Positions 16,489-23,117 of a stretch of DNA of 32,430 nt are shown piece by piece. Origin of the DNA: Ktedonobacteraceae bacterium (GTDB lineage Bacteria > Chloroflexota > Ktedonobacteria > Ktedonobacterales > Ktedonobacteraceae). Below the pieces are notes generated by a model. It had not been told where the DNA came from, searched no databases, and saw only the letters and a list, made by a program, of their open reading frames with translations. Position numbers and translations under genes: made by a program. The stretch spans positions 1-32,430 of the forward strand of contig JADBKA010000024.1 in NCBI GenBank assembly GCA_014896635.1, read 5' to 3'. How positions within the stretch are numbered: position 1 is the first letter of the stretch; each line of letters starts with the position of its first letter.

Positions 16489-16596
16489 TTAGAAATTATG
16501 CTCTATTTCATGAATAATTTGCTGACGAAGTTTCCTATCATCAAACGCTCGATTAGCAGATCGTACAGGGACCTGTAAGAAATTCTCACTAGACAC
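16489..16596 (-). CDS. Short ORF or gene relic (35 aa)
   Basis: A GTG-started frame in the otherwise empty gap 16306-16640. The peptide, about FLQVPVRSANRAFDDRKLRQ then QIIHEIEHNF, reads like the helical C-terminus of a protein. A stop codon stands directly before the GTG and no ribosome site is seen, so a remnant is more likely than a gene. The gap shows no other feature. Confidence 0.15.
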   Translation of the reverse strand: MSSENFLQVPVRSANRAFDDRKLRQQIIHEIEHNF

Positions 16597-16640
16597 TGGT
16601 TATATATGTTGCTTCTCTGTATATCCTCTGAAAGCAGATT

Positions 16641-17015
16641 CTAACGCCACAGGATACTGAGCAGCACTATAATAATTGCATAGGCAAACCCAAAGAAATA
16701 CAAGAAGCGATAGAATACGATCTTTTTGCTCTTTCTCTGTGTTTCATTGCCGACAGACGAAAGATTTGTGCCTGATCGCAGAAAGAAGAGATATGAGAAC
16801 CAGTAGAGAAGTAGGGCAAAGATGCGCAGGGCCAGAGCCTCTACTAGCGTAAAAATATCGTTACGAAAAGAGATTCCCAGGAGAGCGAAGCTCACAGCCA
16901 TGAGAAAGATCGTGATGCTCTCTCGTACGTTCAGCACCCCCTGCTCAGATTTATTCGTCTTCTGCTGAGGAGTATTCTCAACCATACTCTGCTGTTGACT
17001 TTTATTACTATTCAT
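16641..17015 (-). CDS. Hypothetical membrane protein
   Basis: A 124-residue protein with a hydrophilic Gln/Asn/Lys-rich head (about 1-30) and three hydrophobic segments (about 32-50, 58-78 and 102-122); the basic stretch QRKSKK lies before the last. Composition is AT-rich relative to the neighbours. No family is recognised. A weak GA-rich ribosome site precedes the ATG. Confidence 0.55.
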   Translation of the reverse strand: MNSNKSQQQSMVENTPQQKTNKSEQGVLNVRESITIFLMAVSFALLGISFRNDIFTLVEALALRIFALLLYWFSYLFFLRSGTNLSSVGNETQRKSKKIVFYRFLYFFGFAYAIIIVLLSILWR

Positions 17016-17078
17016 TCGTATGCTCTTTTCTTCTTGCTAGTGCTTTTTCAACACACCTTTGAGGGAATGGGGAAAAAG

Positions 17079-17152
17079 CGGGGACACCTCCCCGCAACGC
17101 GGGGACCCGTGTGTTCCCGGGCGCGCCCCGCCAGGGGGCGACCGCCCCCTGG
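17079..17152. repeat. GC-rich multi-hairpin element (REP-like)
   Basis: Within an AT-rich gap, this stretch has GCGGGG (17079-17084), CCCCGC (17090-17095) and GCGGGG (17099-17104), so the middle arm can pair with either neighbour. Then come the palindrome GGGCGCGCCC (17119-17128) and the strong hairpin CCAGGGGGC-GACC-GCCCCCTGG (17131-17152). The composition break and nested palindromes suggest a dispersed REP/MITE-like element. The rest of 17016-17330 has no credible gene. Confidence 0.6.
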
Positions 17153-17330
17153 ACCCCCATCCCCTCACGACTCGGTTGTTCTTGCACTAGAGAAATACCA
17201 CATTATAATAATACAAAGATAAATAAAATTTGACCAGCTTATTTTGACAATGGTAAATGATACTATTCGGCTATGCTCTCGTCGTAGCTGAAGAAGTCTC
17301 TGAAGCAGCATCACGAGAAACGTAAAAGCG

Positions 17331-17369
17331 ACATTTCTCCCTTTTCGATGAAGAAAAAGGGAGGAATGT
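17331..17369 (-). terminator. Long hairpin downstream of the DprE2-like gene
   Basis: ACATTTCTCCCTTTT (17331-17345) and AAAAGGGAGGAATGT (17355-17369) pair with one mismatch over 15 bp around a 9-base loop. On the minus strand CGCTTTT follows. It lies 50 bases after the stop of the SDR gene. Confidence 0.65.
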
Positions 17370-17418
17370 GTGGAAAATGAATGGGAAAAGAAGAGAAATT
17401 GCCGATGGAGAGCGCGTC

Positions 17419-18153
17419 CTACAGCGACATCTTCTTGAAGACGGATTCGGGGATGCTGCGCACTACCAGCATGATCGGACGCCAGAACCAGGGCAGATAG
17501 ACAACATCCTTCCCCTTGATCATCGCCTGATAGATCCCCTCGCCAACGCGCTGCGGCTGCGCCATGAGCGGTCCCTTTTTGAGATGGGCCGTCATGGGCG
17601 TGGCAACAACGCCCGGCTTGATCGTGACCACCGCCACACCCGCTTTCGCCAGGCGGTTGCGCAGTCCCTGCGTGAAGGCGCTGACCGCCGCTTTGGCCGA
17701 GCCATAGACATAGTTGCTGCCGCGTCCACGATCTCCAGCCACCGACGAAATAACAGCAATACAGCCATGCCGCTGCTGCTCAAAATAGTTGGCGCTGATG
17801 GTGAGCAGCGAGATAACGCTCGTGGCATTGGTGGCGAACTCTTTGAGCGTTTCCTCGACACTGCGCTCGCACTTGCGCTGATCGCCAAGCGTGCCATGCG
17901 CGATCAGCAGCATGTCAAGACCATCGAGCGTGGAGATGGCCTGCTCCAGCATCTCCTGGTGCCGCTCAAGCTGGTTGAGATCGAGCGCGTACGTTTCTGT
18001 GCGCCGCGCACCGCGCACCTTGAGATCGTCAGCAACGGCTGTCAATTTCTCAGCGTTGCGCGCAACAAGAAAGAGATCGGCGCCATCTCTGGCAAAATAT
18101 TTGGCAGTTTCATGCGCCAGCGCCGACGTTGCTCCAATAATCAGTACCTTCAT
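17419..18153 (-). CDS. dprE2: SDR family oxidoreductase, DprE2-like
   Basis: A 244-residue short-chain dehydrogenase. The NAD(P)-binding motif is an altered IIGATSALAHETA; the active site shows AVISSVAGDRGRGSNYVYGSAK with the Tyr-x3-Lys pair. The C-terminal VVATPMTAHLKKGPL and IPESVFKKMSL resemble mycobacterial DprE2 (VRTRMSAHLKEAPL, IPRSIFRKLPI). DprE2 reduces the 2-keto intermediate of polyprenyl-phospho-ribose to the arabinose form with NADH. The DprE1-like oxidase two genes upstream on the same strand supports this assignment. GGTGA lies 9 bases before the ATG. It ends before a strong terminator. Confidence 0.85.
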   Translation of the reverse strand: MKVLIIGATSALAHETAKYFARDGADLFLVARNAEKLTAVADDLKVRGARRTETYALDLNQLERHQEMLEQAISTLDGLDMLLIAHGTLGDQRKCERSVEETLKEFATNATSVISLLTISANYFEQQRHGCIAVISSVAGDRGRGSNYVYGSAKAAVSAFTQGLRNRLAKAGVAVVTIKPGVVATPMTAHLKKGPLMAQPQRVGEGIYQAMIKGKDVVYLPWFWRPIMLVVRSIPESVFKKMSL

Positions 18154-18244
18154 ATTTTCATTTCACCGTATTATCTTATTTTCCTACGAAGTCATAAGTC
18201 TGGTTTCGCTCGCCTCTGACACCGTTTTCTAACCGCATATTGTA

Positions 18245-18267
18245 GGGGCGACCCTCGCGGTCGCCCT
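18245..18267. repeat. Palindromic REP-like hairpin
   Basis: GGGCGACC (18246-18253) and GGTCGCCC (18259-18266) with a CTCGC loop, in the context TAGGGGCGACC. I recognise this core as a dispersed palindrome seen in Chloroflexota and cyanobacterial genomes. It interrupts the space between hicB and the DprE2-like gene. Confidence 0.65.
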
Positions 18268-18347
18268 GGCCCCTGATAATCCATCTTGCTCTTCCTACCA
18301 CCCTGGCACCTGATAGCCCTCTTGCGTTCTCCCTGGCTCTTCCTACC
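18264..18347. repeat. Imperfect tandem direct repeat, about 37 bp
   Basis: CCCTGGCCCCTGATA from 18264 recurs as CCCTGGCACCTGATA from 18301. Both copies continue with CTTGC and end in CTCTTCCTACC; the second copy carries an extra 10 bases. The copies directly adjoin the REP-like hairpin, suggesting slippage or repeated insertion. Confidence 0.55.
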
Positions 18348-18564
18348 CTGCTGACACAATATACTTCAAAACTATCAGCGGTAATGGAACTGGCTTGCCT
18401 TCGGCCCGCGCTGCTTCTAACCAGGCTGCCTTCGCCAGCAACACCTCTCGCAGCGCCTCTTCCGGCGTTTTGCCAAAGGCAGAACAGAACTTGAGGTCGG
18501 GAATATCGGCGATATATCCCCCATCATCCTCGCTATAAAAAATGTTGATGTGGTAATCTTTCAT
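18343..18564 (-). CDS. HicB-like protein (orphan antitoxin fold)
   Basis: A 73-residue protein matching the HicB-like antitoxin fold: IFYSEDDGGYIADIPDLKFCSA, then GKTPEEALREVLLAKAAWLE and a short PVPLP tail. In hicAB modules HicB neutralises the HicA RNase. Here no HicA-like frame is found on either side, so this is an orphan and may serve as a free-standing fold. It lacks the C-terminal DNA-binding helix-turn-helix or ribbon of long HicB proteins. GGAG lies 8 bases upstream, and it starts 31 bases after the DprE1-like stop, so co-transcription is likely. Confidence 0.75.
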   Translation of the reverse strand: MKDYHINIFYSEDDGGYIADIPDLKFCSAFGKTPEEALREVLLAKAAWLEAARAEGKPVPLPLIVLKYIVSAG

Positions 18565-18595
18565 CAGACCCGCTCCAAGACACCAACGTCCCCGC

Positions 18596-19933
18596 TTATC
18601 CCTGGCCCGGGCAGGCGACGCGCCGCCAGAAGCTGGAAGAGAACGCCGGGTCGATAAAATGCTCGAATTCGCGCCAGCGCGGATAAAAGATCTTGAAGTG
18701 TTCGGCGCTCATGCGTGCATCTTTGGCCGGATAGACGGCTCCCCCGCTCTGTACCACAATATTGTCCAGCTCTTCCAGCAGGCGCAGCGTCTTCTCGCCA
18801 TGATAGGAGAAGTCGAGGGCCAGCGTCAATCCCGGTCGTGGGAACGAGAGCATACCGGGTGACGGCACATCGCCAAACGTCTTCAAGACGGTCAGGAACG
18901 AACCTTCGCCCGAACGCTGGATACGCCTGAAAATTTCTCGCATCGCCTCGCGTCCATCGCCCGGCGGCACCACGCACTGGTACTGCAAAAAGCCCCGCTT
19001 GCCATACATGCGGTTCCACTCATGGATCGAGTCGAGCGGATAAAAAAACGGATCATAGGATACTGTCTTTTGCACACGCCTGGGTACCTGCACATGATAG
19101 TACGCTTCATTGAAGGCTTTGACGGTCAGCGTGTTCAGAGCGAACGAGGGAAAGTTGAATGGCACGGCCAGCGGCAGGCGCTTTTTCAATGGCTTCGCAG
19201 CCAGTTCTACAGACTGGTTATGATTCCCACGCGAGAATCTGCCGCGACAGAGACCCTTGCCGCCGATCAGAATATCCACCCAGGACACGACGTATTCATA
19301 CGCTTGATCAGACTCGGCGGAGAGTTCAAAAAATTCATCCAGTGAGTCAAAGCGAATGCTCTCCATATCAATGTACGGATTGACAATGGGCTTGAGGCGG
19401 AACTCGGCCCAGAGAATCAGGCCCGTCAGCCCCAATCCGCCAATCGTGGCGCGAAACAGCTCACTATTTGTTTCAGGAGAGCAGAGCAACCGCTCACCGT
19501 TGGAGCGCAACAACTCAAACTGCGTGACGTGACAGCCAAAAGTGCCGGCCTTATGATGATTCTTGCCATGCACATCGTTGGCAATCGCACCGCCAACCGA
19601 AACGAACTTCGTCCCAGGCGTGACGGGCAGGAACCAGCCGCGCGGCACAATCACCTCTAATACATCGGCCAGCGAGACACCCGCCTCGCAGCGCAAAATA
19701 CCTTTCTCTTCATCAAAAGAGATAAAACGAGTGAGATGACTCACATCAAGCATAACGCCGTTTTCATTAAGACAGCTATCGCCGTAGCTGCGCCCATAAG
19801 CATAAGGCAGCACCGGTTGTGTATAGGCATCGAAATCAGGCAGATCGCTGCGCCAGAAAAGCGGGACTACCTGCCCCGGCTTCACCTGCGGGTAGCGCCC
19901 CCACGATTGAGGAATTTTGCCGTTCGTAACCAT
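18596..19933 (-). CDS. dprE1: FAD-binding oxidase, DprE1-like
   Basis: A 445-residue VAO/BBE-type flavoprotein resembling decaprenylphosphoryl-ribose 2'-oxidase. FAD-domain motifs are YGRSYGDSCLNENG, VTPGTKFVSVGGAIANDVHG, KNHHKAGTFGCHV and RATIGGLGLTGLI; mycobacterial DprE1 has HGKNHHSAGSFGNHV at the same place. The substrate domain has FYPLDSIHEWNRMYGKRGFL and YPAKDAR, with Lys404 matching the functional Lys418. The position of Cys387, the benzothiazinone target, is Ala372 (PGLTLALDF against PGWNICVDF). I prefer the ATG at 19933, with AAGGA 9 bases upstream, over 19951, which lacks a site. With DprE2 it would form polyprenyl-phospho-arabinose. Confidence 0.88.
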   Translation of the reverse strand: MVTNGKIPQSWGRYPQVKPGQVVPLFWRSDLPDFDAYTQPVLPYAYGRSYGDSCLNENGVMLDVSHLTRFISFDEEKGILRCEAGVSLADVLEVIVPRGWFLPVTPGTKFVSVGGAIANDVHGKNHHKAGTFGCHVTQFELLRSNGERLLCSPETNSELFRATIGGLGLTGLILWAEFRLKPIVNPYIDMESIRFDSLDEFFELSAESDQAYEYVVSWVDILIGGKGLCRGRFSRGNHNQSVELAAKPLKKRLPLAVPFNFPSFALNTLTVKAFNEAYYHVQVPRRVQKTVSYDPFFYPLDSIHEWNRMYGKRGFLQYQCVVPPGDGREAMREIFRRIQRSGEGSFLTVLKTFGDVPSPGMLSFPRPGLTLALDFSYHGEKTLRLLEELDNIVVQSGGAVYPAKDARMSAEHFKIFYPRWREFEHFIDPAFSSSFWRRVACPGQG

Positions 19934-20007
19934 AAAAACTGATCCTTGCATTTTTTATCAGCATAAATAATTTCTCGTTCCACCATAATAGAACGGACCA
20001 CACAAAA

Positions 20008-20044
20008 GCCGGGCCACGTCCATAGACTGGATGGCTGGCCCGGC
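20008..20044 (-). terminator. Rho-independent terminator of the MBL gene
   Basis: GCCGGGCCA (20008-20016) and TGGCCCGGC (20036-20044) form a 9-bp stem with an inner CCAT/ATGG pairing. On the minus strand TTTTGTG follows. It lies about 50 bases after the MBL stop and separates that gene from dprE1. Confidence 0.85.
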
Positions 20045-20092
20045 GTACTCGTGCTACCCTGTGTGTGAATGTTGAGATGCAGGAAACTCAGA

Positions 20093-21043
20093 TCAAAAAT
20101 GGAGCTGCGTCCCTACGGATGTCTGTACATAGGCTTCCGGCATCGCCCGTGCAACTTCGTGTGTCGCTTTCCAGCCGGTGCAATGCCCCGGCACCACTAC
20201 TGTCGGCCCGATGGCCTTTAACTCGGCGATGGTGCGCGGTATGATCGGCTCGAAGAGGCCACCCGATAGGTGCAGACCACCGACAAACGCATGCACATGG
20301 TCTATGCCAGTCAGCCGCTGCGCATGTTTCAATACGTTAACCGCTCCCGCATGGCTGCAACTGGAAAGCACAATCAGTCCCTTATCCTTCACATGGCAAA
20401 CAACCGCCTGGTCATCCCAGACCCACACATCAGGTTCCCAGCCGTGCTCGGTCTGTACCTGTTGTGGGGGAAAACCCTTTTCAAAATCGGTGACACGCTC
20501 CACCTGCCCCGTGACCAGGACCATATCACCAAGCAGCAGCGAAGGACCTCGTTCTTCGATAATCTCAACGCCTTCACGGTCAAGGTCGTTATGACTGGGC
20601 GGTGGCAGGCGGATCTCCGCTCCCGTCGGAAAGACCACCCGCCGGTAGCGCCATGCATCAGGATGCAGGACGAGCGGCATCTTGCGCTGCCCATAGCGCC
20701 GAAACAGCCCCTCAAGCCCTCCGTGATGATCGGCATGCCCATGCGAAAGTACCACCGCCCGCAGTTCATCGGCTCGCACAGCGAGTACATCCATATTGTG
20801 CAGCAGCGTATTGCGCCCCAGGCCCGCATCATACATCACCGACTCCCGCTTTCCCTCCCTTTCTACGGTCAGCAGCAGAGCATAGCCATGCTCCGCCAGC
20901 AGTTGCTCGCGCTCAAACACATCCAGTGTCAAGGGTGCTCGCTGTACCATCTCATTGCCAGCCAGAAGTATATCGACAAAGTTGTCAACCAGAATCGTGA
21001 CATGCGCTGCATCAACCGGCAAAAGGGTGACCCGTTCGCTCAT
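20093..21043 (-). CDS. MBL-fold metallohydrolase
   Basis: A 316-residue metallo-beta-lactamase-fold enzyme. The metal motif is VVLSHGHADHHGGL (HxHxDH); further ligands are likely in SSCSHAGAVNVL and VVPGHCTGW. An early conserved strand reads VTILVDNFVDILL, and the layout resembles the family annotated as methanopterin dihydropteroate-synthase-like hydrolases (MJ0936-type and relatives). The substrate is unknown. The ATG at 21043 has GGAG 8 bases upstream; a longer frame from 21094 passes through that ribosome site and is rejected. It lies between the transglycosylase and dprE1, each separated by a terminator, so it is probably its own unit. Confidence 0.88.
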   Translation of the reverse strand: MSERVTLLPVDAAHVTILVDNFVDILLAGNEMVQRAPLTLDVFEREQLLAEHGYALLLTVEREGKRESVMYDAGLGRNTLLHNMDVLAVRADELRAVVLSHGHADHHGGLEGLFRRYGQRKMPLVLHPDAWRYRRVVFPTGAEIRLPPPSHNDLDREGVEIIEERGPSLLLGDMVLVTGQVERVTDFEKGFPPQQVQTEHGWEPDVWVWDDQAVVCHVKDKGLIVLSSCSHAGAVNVLKHAQRLTGIDHVHAFVGGLHLSGGLFEPIIPRTIAELKAIGPTVVVPGHCTGWKATHEVARAMPEAYVQTSVGTQLHF

Positions 21044-21149
21044 TTTTAGCACTCCTTTACTATACACATCCATAGAGAAACAGACAGGCTGCAAAGAATT
21101 TTACGCGCGTTGTCAATACCATTTGCTGCGCCAAAAGGAATAAAAAAGC

Positions 21150-21181
21150 AAAAGGCCGACCCTTTGCAGGATCGGCCTTTT
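21150..21181 (-). terminator. Terminator of the transglycosylase gene
   Basis: AAAAGGCCGA (21150-21159) and TCGGCCTTTT (21172-21181) are perfect 10-bp arms. On the minus strand the stem is followed by GCTTTTTT. It lies 33 bases past the stop codon of the transglycosylase gene. Confidence 0.88.
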
Positions 21182-21213
21182 GGCTTGAGGACAGGAGAAG
21201 GTCACTTTCTGCT

Positions 21214-21663
21214 CTATACCCGGCACTCCCACTCGCGCCAGCTATAGCCGTCACGCACGAATATTTCATGCGCCGCGCGGATATTCGCCGCCGCATCATA
21301 GGGAGAAAGGCCAGCCCGACCCACAGATGTCGTGTACCACGTGCTGGGATAGAGGATCTGGAACAGGCCAGCCGCGTGGCTGCCTCCAATGGAGATGGAA
21401 TTCGTGGCGCCAGGATTCAGGCTCGACTCACACATAGCAATGCGGACTGCCTGATCTCCATACGGCCCGAAGACCTGATGAATCATTGACGTGATGTCAT
21501 TAGCTGCATGCGGGCTGGCAGCAGCCTTCGGCGGCTGCGCGCCTGTCAGGGCCGCGAAAAGCGCCAGGGCCAGAATGCCGGCAAAGAGAATCTGCTTCAC
21601 ACGATTCTGTCCACCACTAACATGCTGACGTTCGGTCGGATTGTTGACTGTACCTTGCTTCAT
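21214..21663 (-). CDS. Secreted lysozyme-like transglycosylase
   Basis: A 149-residue exported protein. A basic head and hydrophobic segment (about 22-42, VKQILFAGILALALFAALTG) form a signal sequence. The mature part (about 55-149) has a lysozyme-like SLT fold: VRIAMCESSLNPGATN with the probable catalytic Glu79, AAGLFQILYPSTWYTTS and SPYDAAANIRAAHEIFVRDGYSWREWEC. Two cysteines could form a disulfide. It likely cuts peptidoglycan, as do Rpf-like or SLT enzymes active at division and germination. GAGGAGG stands 8 bases before the ATG. The upstream DNA is full of hairpins, discussed separately. Confidence 0.87.
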   Translation of the reverse strand: MKQGTVNNPTERQHVSGGQNRVKQILFAGILALALFAALTGAQPPKAAASPHAANDITSMIHQVFGPYGDQAVRIAMCESSLNPGATNSISIGGSHAAGLFQILYPSTWYTTSVGRAGLSPYDAAANIRAAHEIFVRDGYSWREWECRV

Positions 21664-21701
21664 GTTCTATTCCTCCTCGTTATGACAAAACTAACTGGTA
21701 C

Positions 21702-21797
21702 CGCTCAGAAGACCTTTCAGGGTATAGGGAAGGAAACCCTCGTGATTCCGCCAGGGGAACATACCCCTGAGAGCGCAGAATCTCCCGGGCCTTCTGC
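21702..21797. other. Candidate structured RNA element upstream of the transglycosylase gene
   Basis: CGCTC (21702-21706) pairs with GAGCG (21771-21775), enclosing two hairpins: AGGGT/ACCCT (21719-21723, 21736-21740) and CAGGGG/CCCCTG (21752-21757, 21764-21769). Beside it GCAGAA (21775-21780) pairs with TTCTGC (21792-21797). This is a three-way-junction layout 39 bases before the transglycosylase ATG on the minus strand. I compared it with the c-di-AMP (ydaO) riboswitch, common upstream of wall hydrolases, and did not find its conserved core. Either strand could be the RNA. Confidence 0.4.
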
Positions 21798-21837
21798 TTC
21801 TGTACTTGAAGCTCAAGTTGACGAAACTACACTGTGT

Positions 21838-21897
21838 GGGCCGTCACAAGGCCCCTGTGGGTGAGGATTGGAGCTGGCGCCTTACTCCAAAGGAGTC
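21838..21897. repeat. Two further hairpins in the long intergenic region
   Basis: GGGCC (21838-21842) and GGCCC (21850-21854) enclose GTCACAA. ACTCC and GGAGT around AAA (21885-21897) form a second stem. They lie in the 699-base gap 21664-22362, which has no convincing long gene; frames from 21806 and 21834 look like chance. Confidence 0.4.
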
Positions 21898-21986
21898 CCA
21901 CACGCTACTATTCATGGGGGATTATCGTTTCCCAGACCACCTGGCGCGCTTCCCTGACAACGGGTGTAGAGGAAATATCTCTGGCA

Positions 21987-22034
21987 GGATACCACCCGGA
22001 ATACCACCCAGGATATCGCCGGCGGGATATCACC
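21987..22034. repeat. Four-copy short repeat GRATAYCRCC
   Basis: GGATACCACC, GAATACCACC, GGATATCGCC and GGATATCACC start at 21987, 21999, 22011 and 22025, a spacing of 12, 12 and 14 bases. The array could be a set of iterated protein-binding sites or a slipped microrepeat. It lies 34 bases before a small ORF. Confidence 0.5.
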
Positions 22035-22067
22035 AGAAGGAACCCCATTAAGCTGAGAGGAGATACT

Positions 22068-22139
22068 ATGATCTCTCACTCCTCAAATTATCTCTTCAGC
22101 AACTGGCTATACCCATATACGGGGACATCCATGCCATAA
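22068..22139 (+). CDS. Candidate 23-residue small ORF
   Basis: The ATG at 22068 is preceded by GAGAGGAG at 5 bases, a strong ribosome site. The peptide starts MISHSSNYLFSNWLYPYTG and ends at 22139. A good plus-strand terminator follows at 22211-22237, and the repeat array lies upstream, so this may be a small independent transcription unit. No family is known. The peptide is aromatic-rich and may be a leader or secreted peptide; coding status is unproven. Confidence 0.35.
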   Translation: MISHSSNYLFSNWLYPYTGTSMP

Positions 22140-22210
22140 AGCATTCTCAAAATTGCTGATGTTGCAAGTATAGCAGGGATTTTTTGGAACGCAAAGAAAT
22201 ATAGTGAAAT

Positions 22211-22237
22211 ATAGCCCGAATGGGCTATTGATTTTTT
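22211..22237 (+). terminator. Rho-independent terminator in the long intergenic region
   Basis: ATAGCCC (22211-22217), GAAT loop, GGGCTAT (22222-22228), then TGA and six T. It serves no annotated upstream plus-strand gene, implying a short transcript that ends here. Confidence 0.75.
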
Positions 22238-22304
22238 GAAACCGATATAAGCACGACTATAAGTCGATGCTTGAGGAATAGACGAATCCTCTCTTCAAGT
22301 GCAG

Positions 22305-22331
22305 CGAGACCTCTTCTCGTTGTTTTATAAT
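22305..22331 (+). promoter_or_regulatory. Possible promoter of the cyclase gene with inverted repeat
   Basis: TATAAT (22326-22331) stands 31 bases before the ATG. CGAGA and TCTCG with a 5-base gap (22305-22319) lie within the spacer. No good -35 is visible, so regulator dependence is possible. Confidence 0.45.
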
Positions 22332-22362
22332 GGACACACACTACTTACAGAAGGAGCTTTGT

Positions 22363-23037
22363 ATGGCATCGCTTTCAACAGAGAATATATTCGATCTCAG
22401 TCACCGTATCGAGCCACATATGCCGTCCTACCCCGGCCTGCCGGAGCCACAATTACGCACCTGGATCACGCATGCAGAGAGCGAGCAGCGCGGCCTGTAC
22501 GCGCCGGAAACAACCTTCCAGATCGCCACCTACGAGCTTGGCGGCAACACCGGTACCTACATCGACGCGCCATTCCATCGCCACCCACACGCAGCGGATC
22601 TGGCAGATCTGCCGCTCGACAGACTGGCGAATCTGCCGGGACAGGTCATCACAGTGCTACGGGAAGGGCCTATCGGACCCGAAGCATTTCAAGGCGTTGA
22701 CCTGGCAGGGAAAGCAGTCCTGGTACGCACAGACTGGTCACAGCACTGGGGTGAACCCGGCTATTTCCGCTCAGGTCCATTCCTTACCGCCGCAGCCTGC
22801 CATTTTCTGGTGGACGCGCGTGCCGCCCTGATAGGCATTGACTGCTCCAACATCGACGATATGCATGATGCCAGCCGACCGGCACATACGATCCTGCTCG
22901 CAGCAGGCATCCCGATAGTCGAGCACCTGCGCGGCCTGGCGCAATTGCCGGCAAACGGATTCCGCTTCTTCGCCGTTCCTCCGGCCATCAAAGGGGGGAC
23001 ATCTTTCCCGGTACGCGCCTTCGCGCTCTGCGAATAA
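22363..23037 (+). CDS. Cyclase family protein (kynurenine-formamidase fold) with altered metal motif
   Basis: A 224-residue protein of the cyclase/formamidase family. FDLSHRIEPHMPSYPGLPEP is the usual start, and VLVRTDWSQHWG, LIGIDCSNIDD and the KGGTSFPVRAFAL tail fit. The usual metal site HxGTHxDxPxH reads NTGTYIDAPFH: both motif histidines that bind metal are Asn and Tyr, while the Asp and the last His stay. The enzyme may bind metal differently or have another function. The ATG at 22363 has AAGGAG 6 bases upstream, better than an in-frame ATG at 22330 that lies in the -10. Confidence 0.85.
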   Translation: MASLSTENIFDLSHRIEPHMPSYPGLPEPQLRTWITHAESEQRGLYAPETTFQIATYELGGNTGTYIDAPFHRHPHAADLADLPLDRLANLPGQVITVLREGPIGPEAFQGVDLAGKAVLVRTDWSQHWGEPGYFRSGPFLTAAACHFLVDARAALIGIDCSNIDDMHDASRPAHTILLAAGIPIVEHLRGLAQLPANGFRFFAVPPAIKGGTSFPVRAFALCE

Positions 23038-23048
23038 AGCGCAATTCA

Positions 23049-23092
23049 CAACAAAAAGCTTTTCCGATAAACGTTGGAAAAGCTTTTTGTTG
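23049..23092. terminator. Bidirectional terminator, 17-bp perfect stem
   Basis: CAACAAAAAGCTTTTCC (23049-23065) and its exact complement (23076-23092) enclose a 10-base loop, with A- and T-rich flanks inside the arms. It lies between the convergent cyclase gene and the propeller-repeat gene and can serve both. Confidence 0.88.
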
Positions 23093-23117
23093 CGCAGAGC
23101 AGGCAACGAAAAAATTG

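Noticed and set aside
17368..18219. 283-codon plus-strand frame
   Set aside because: Antisense to the DprE2-like SDR gene, which has clear motifs; the plus frame has none.
18154..18342. HicA toxin next to the HicB-like gene
   Set aside because: No frame with the HicA pattern lies on either side; the downstream gap is filled with repeats.
20270..21049. 259-codon plus-strand frame
   Set aside because: Antisense to the MBL hydrolase; no recognisable motif.
21664..21840. c-di-AMP (ydaO) riboswitch upstream of the transglycosylase
   Set aside because: The location fits, but the conserved core sequences of that riboswitch were not found on either strand.
21806..22139. Frames of 81 and 101 codons in the intergenic region
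   Set aside because: They cross hairpins and repeat units and lack ribosome sites; only the last 23 codons of the second have a good start.
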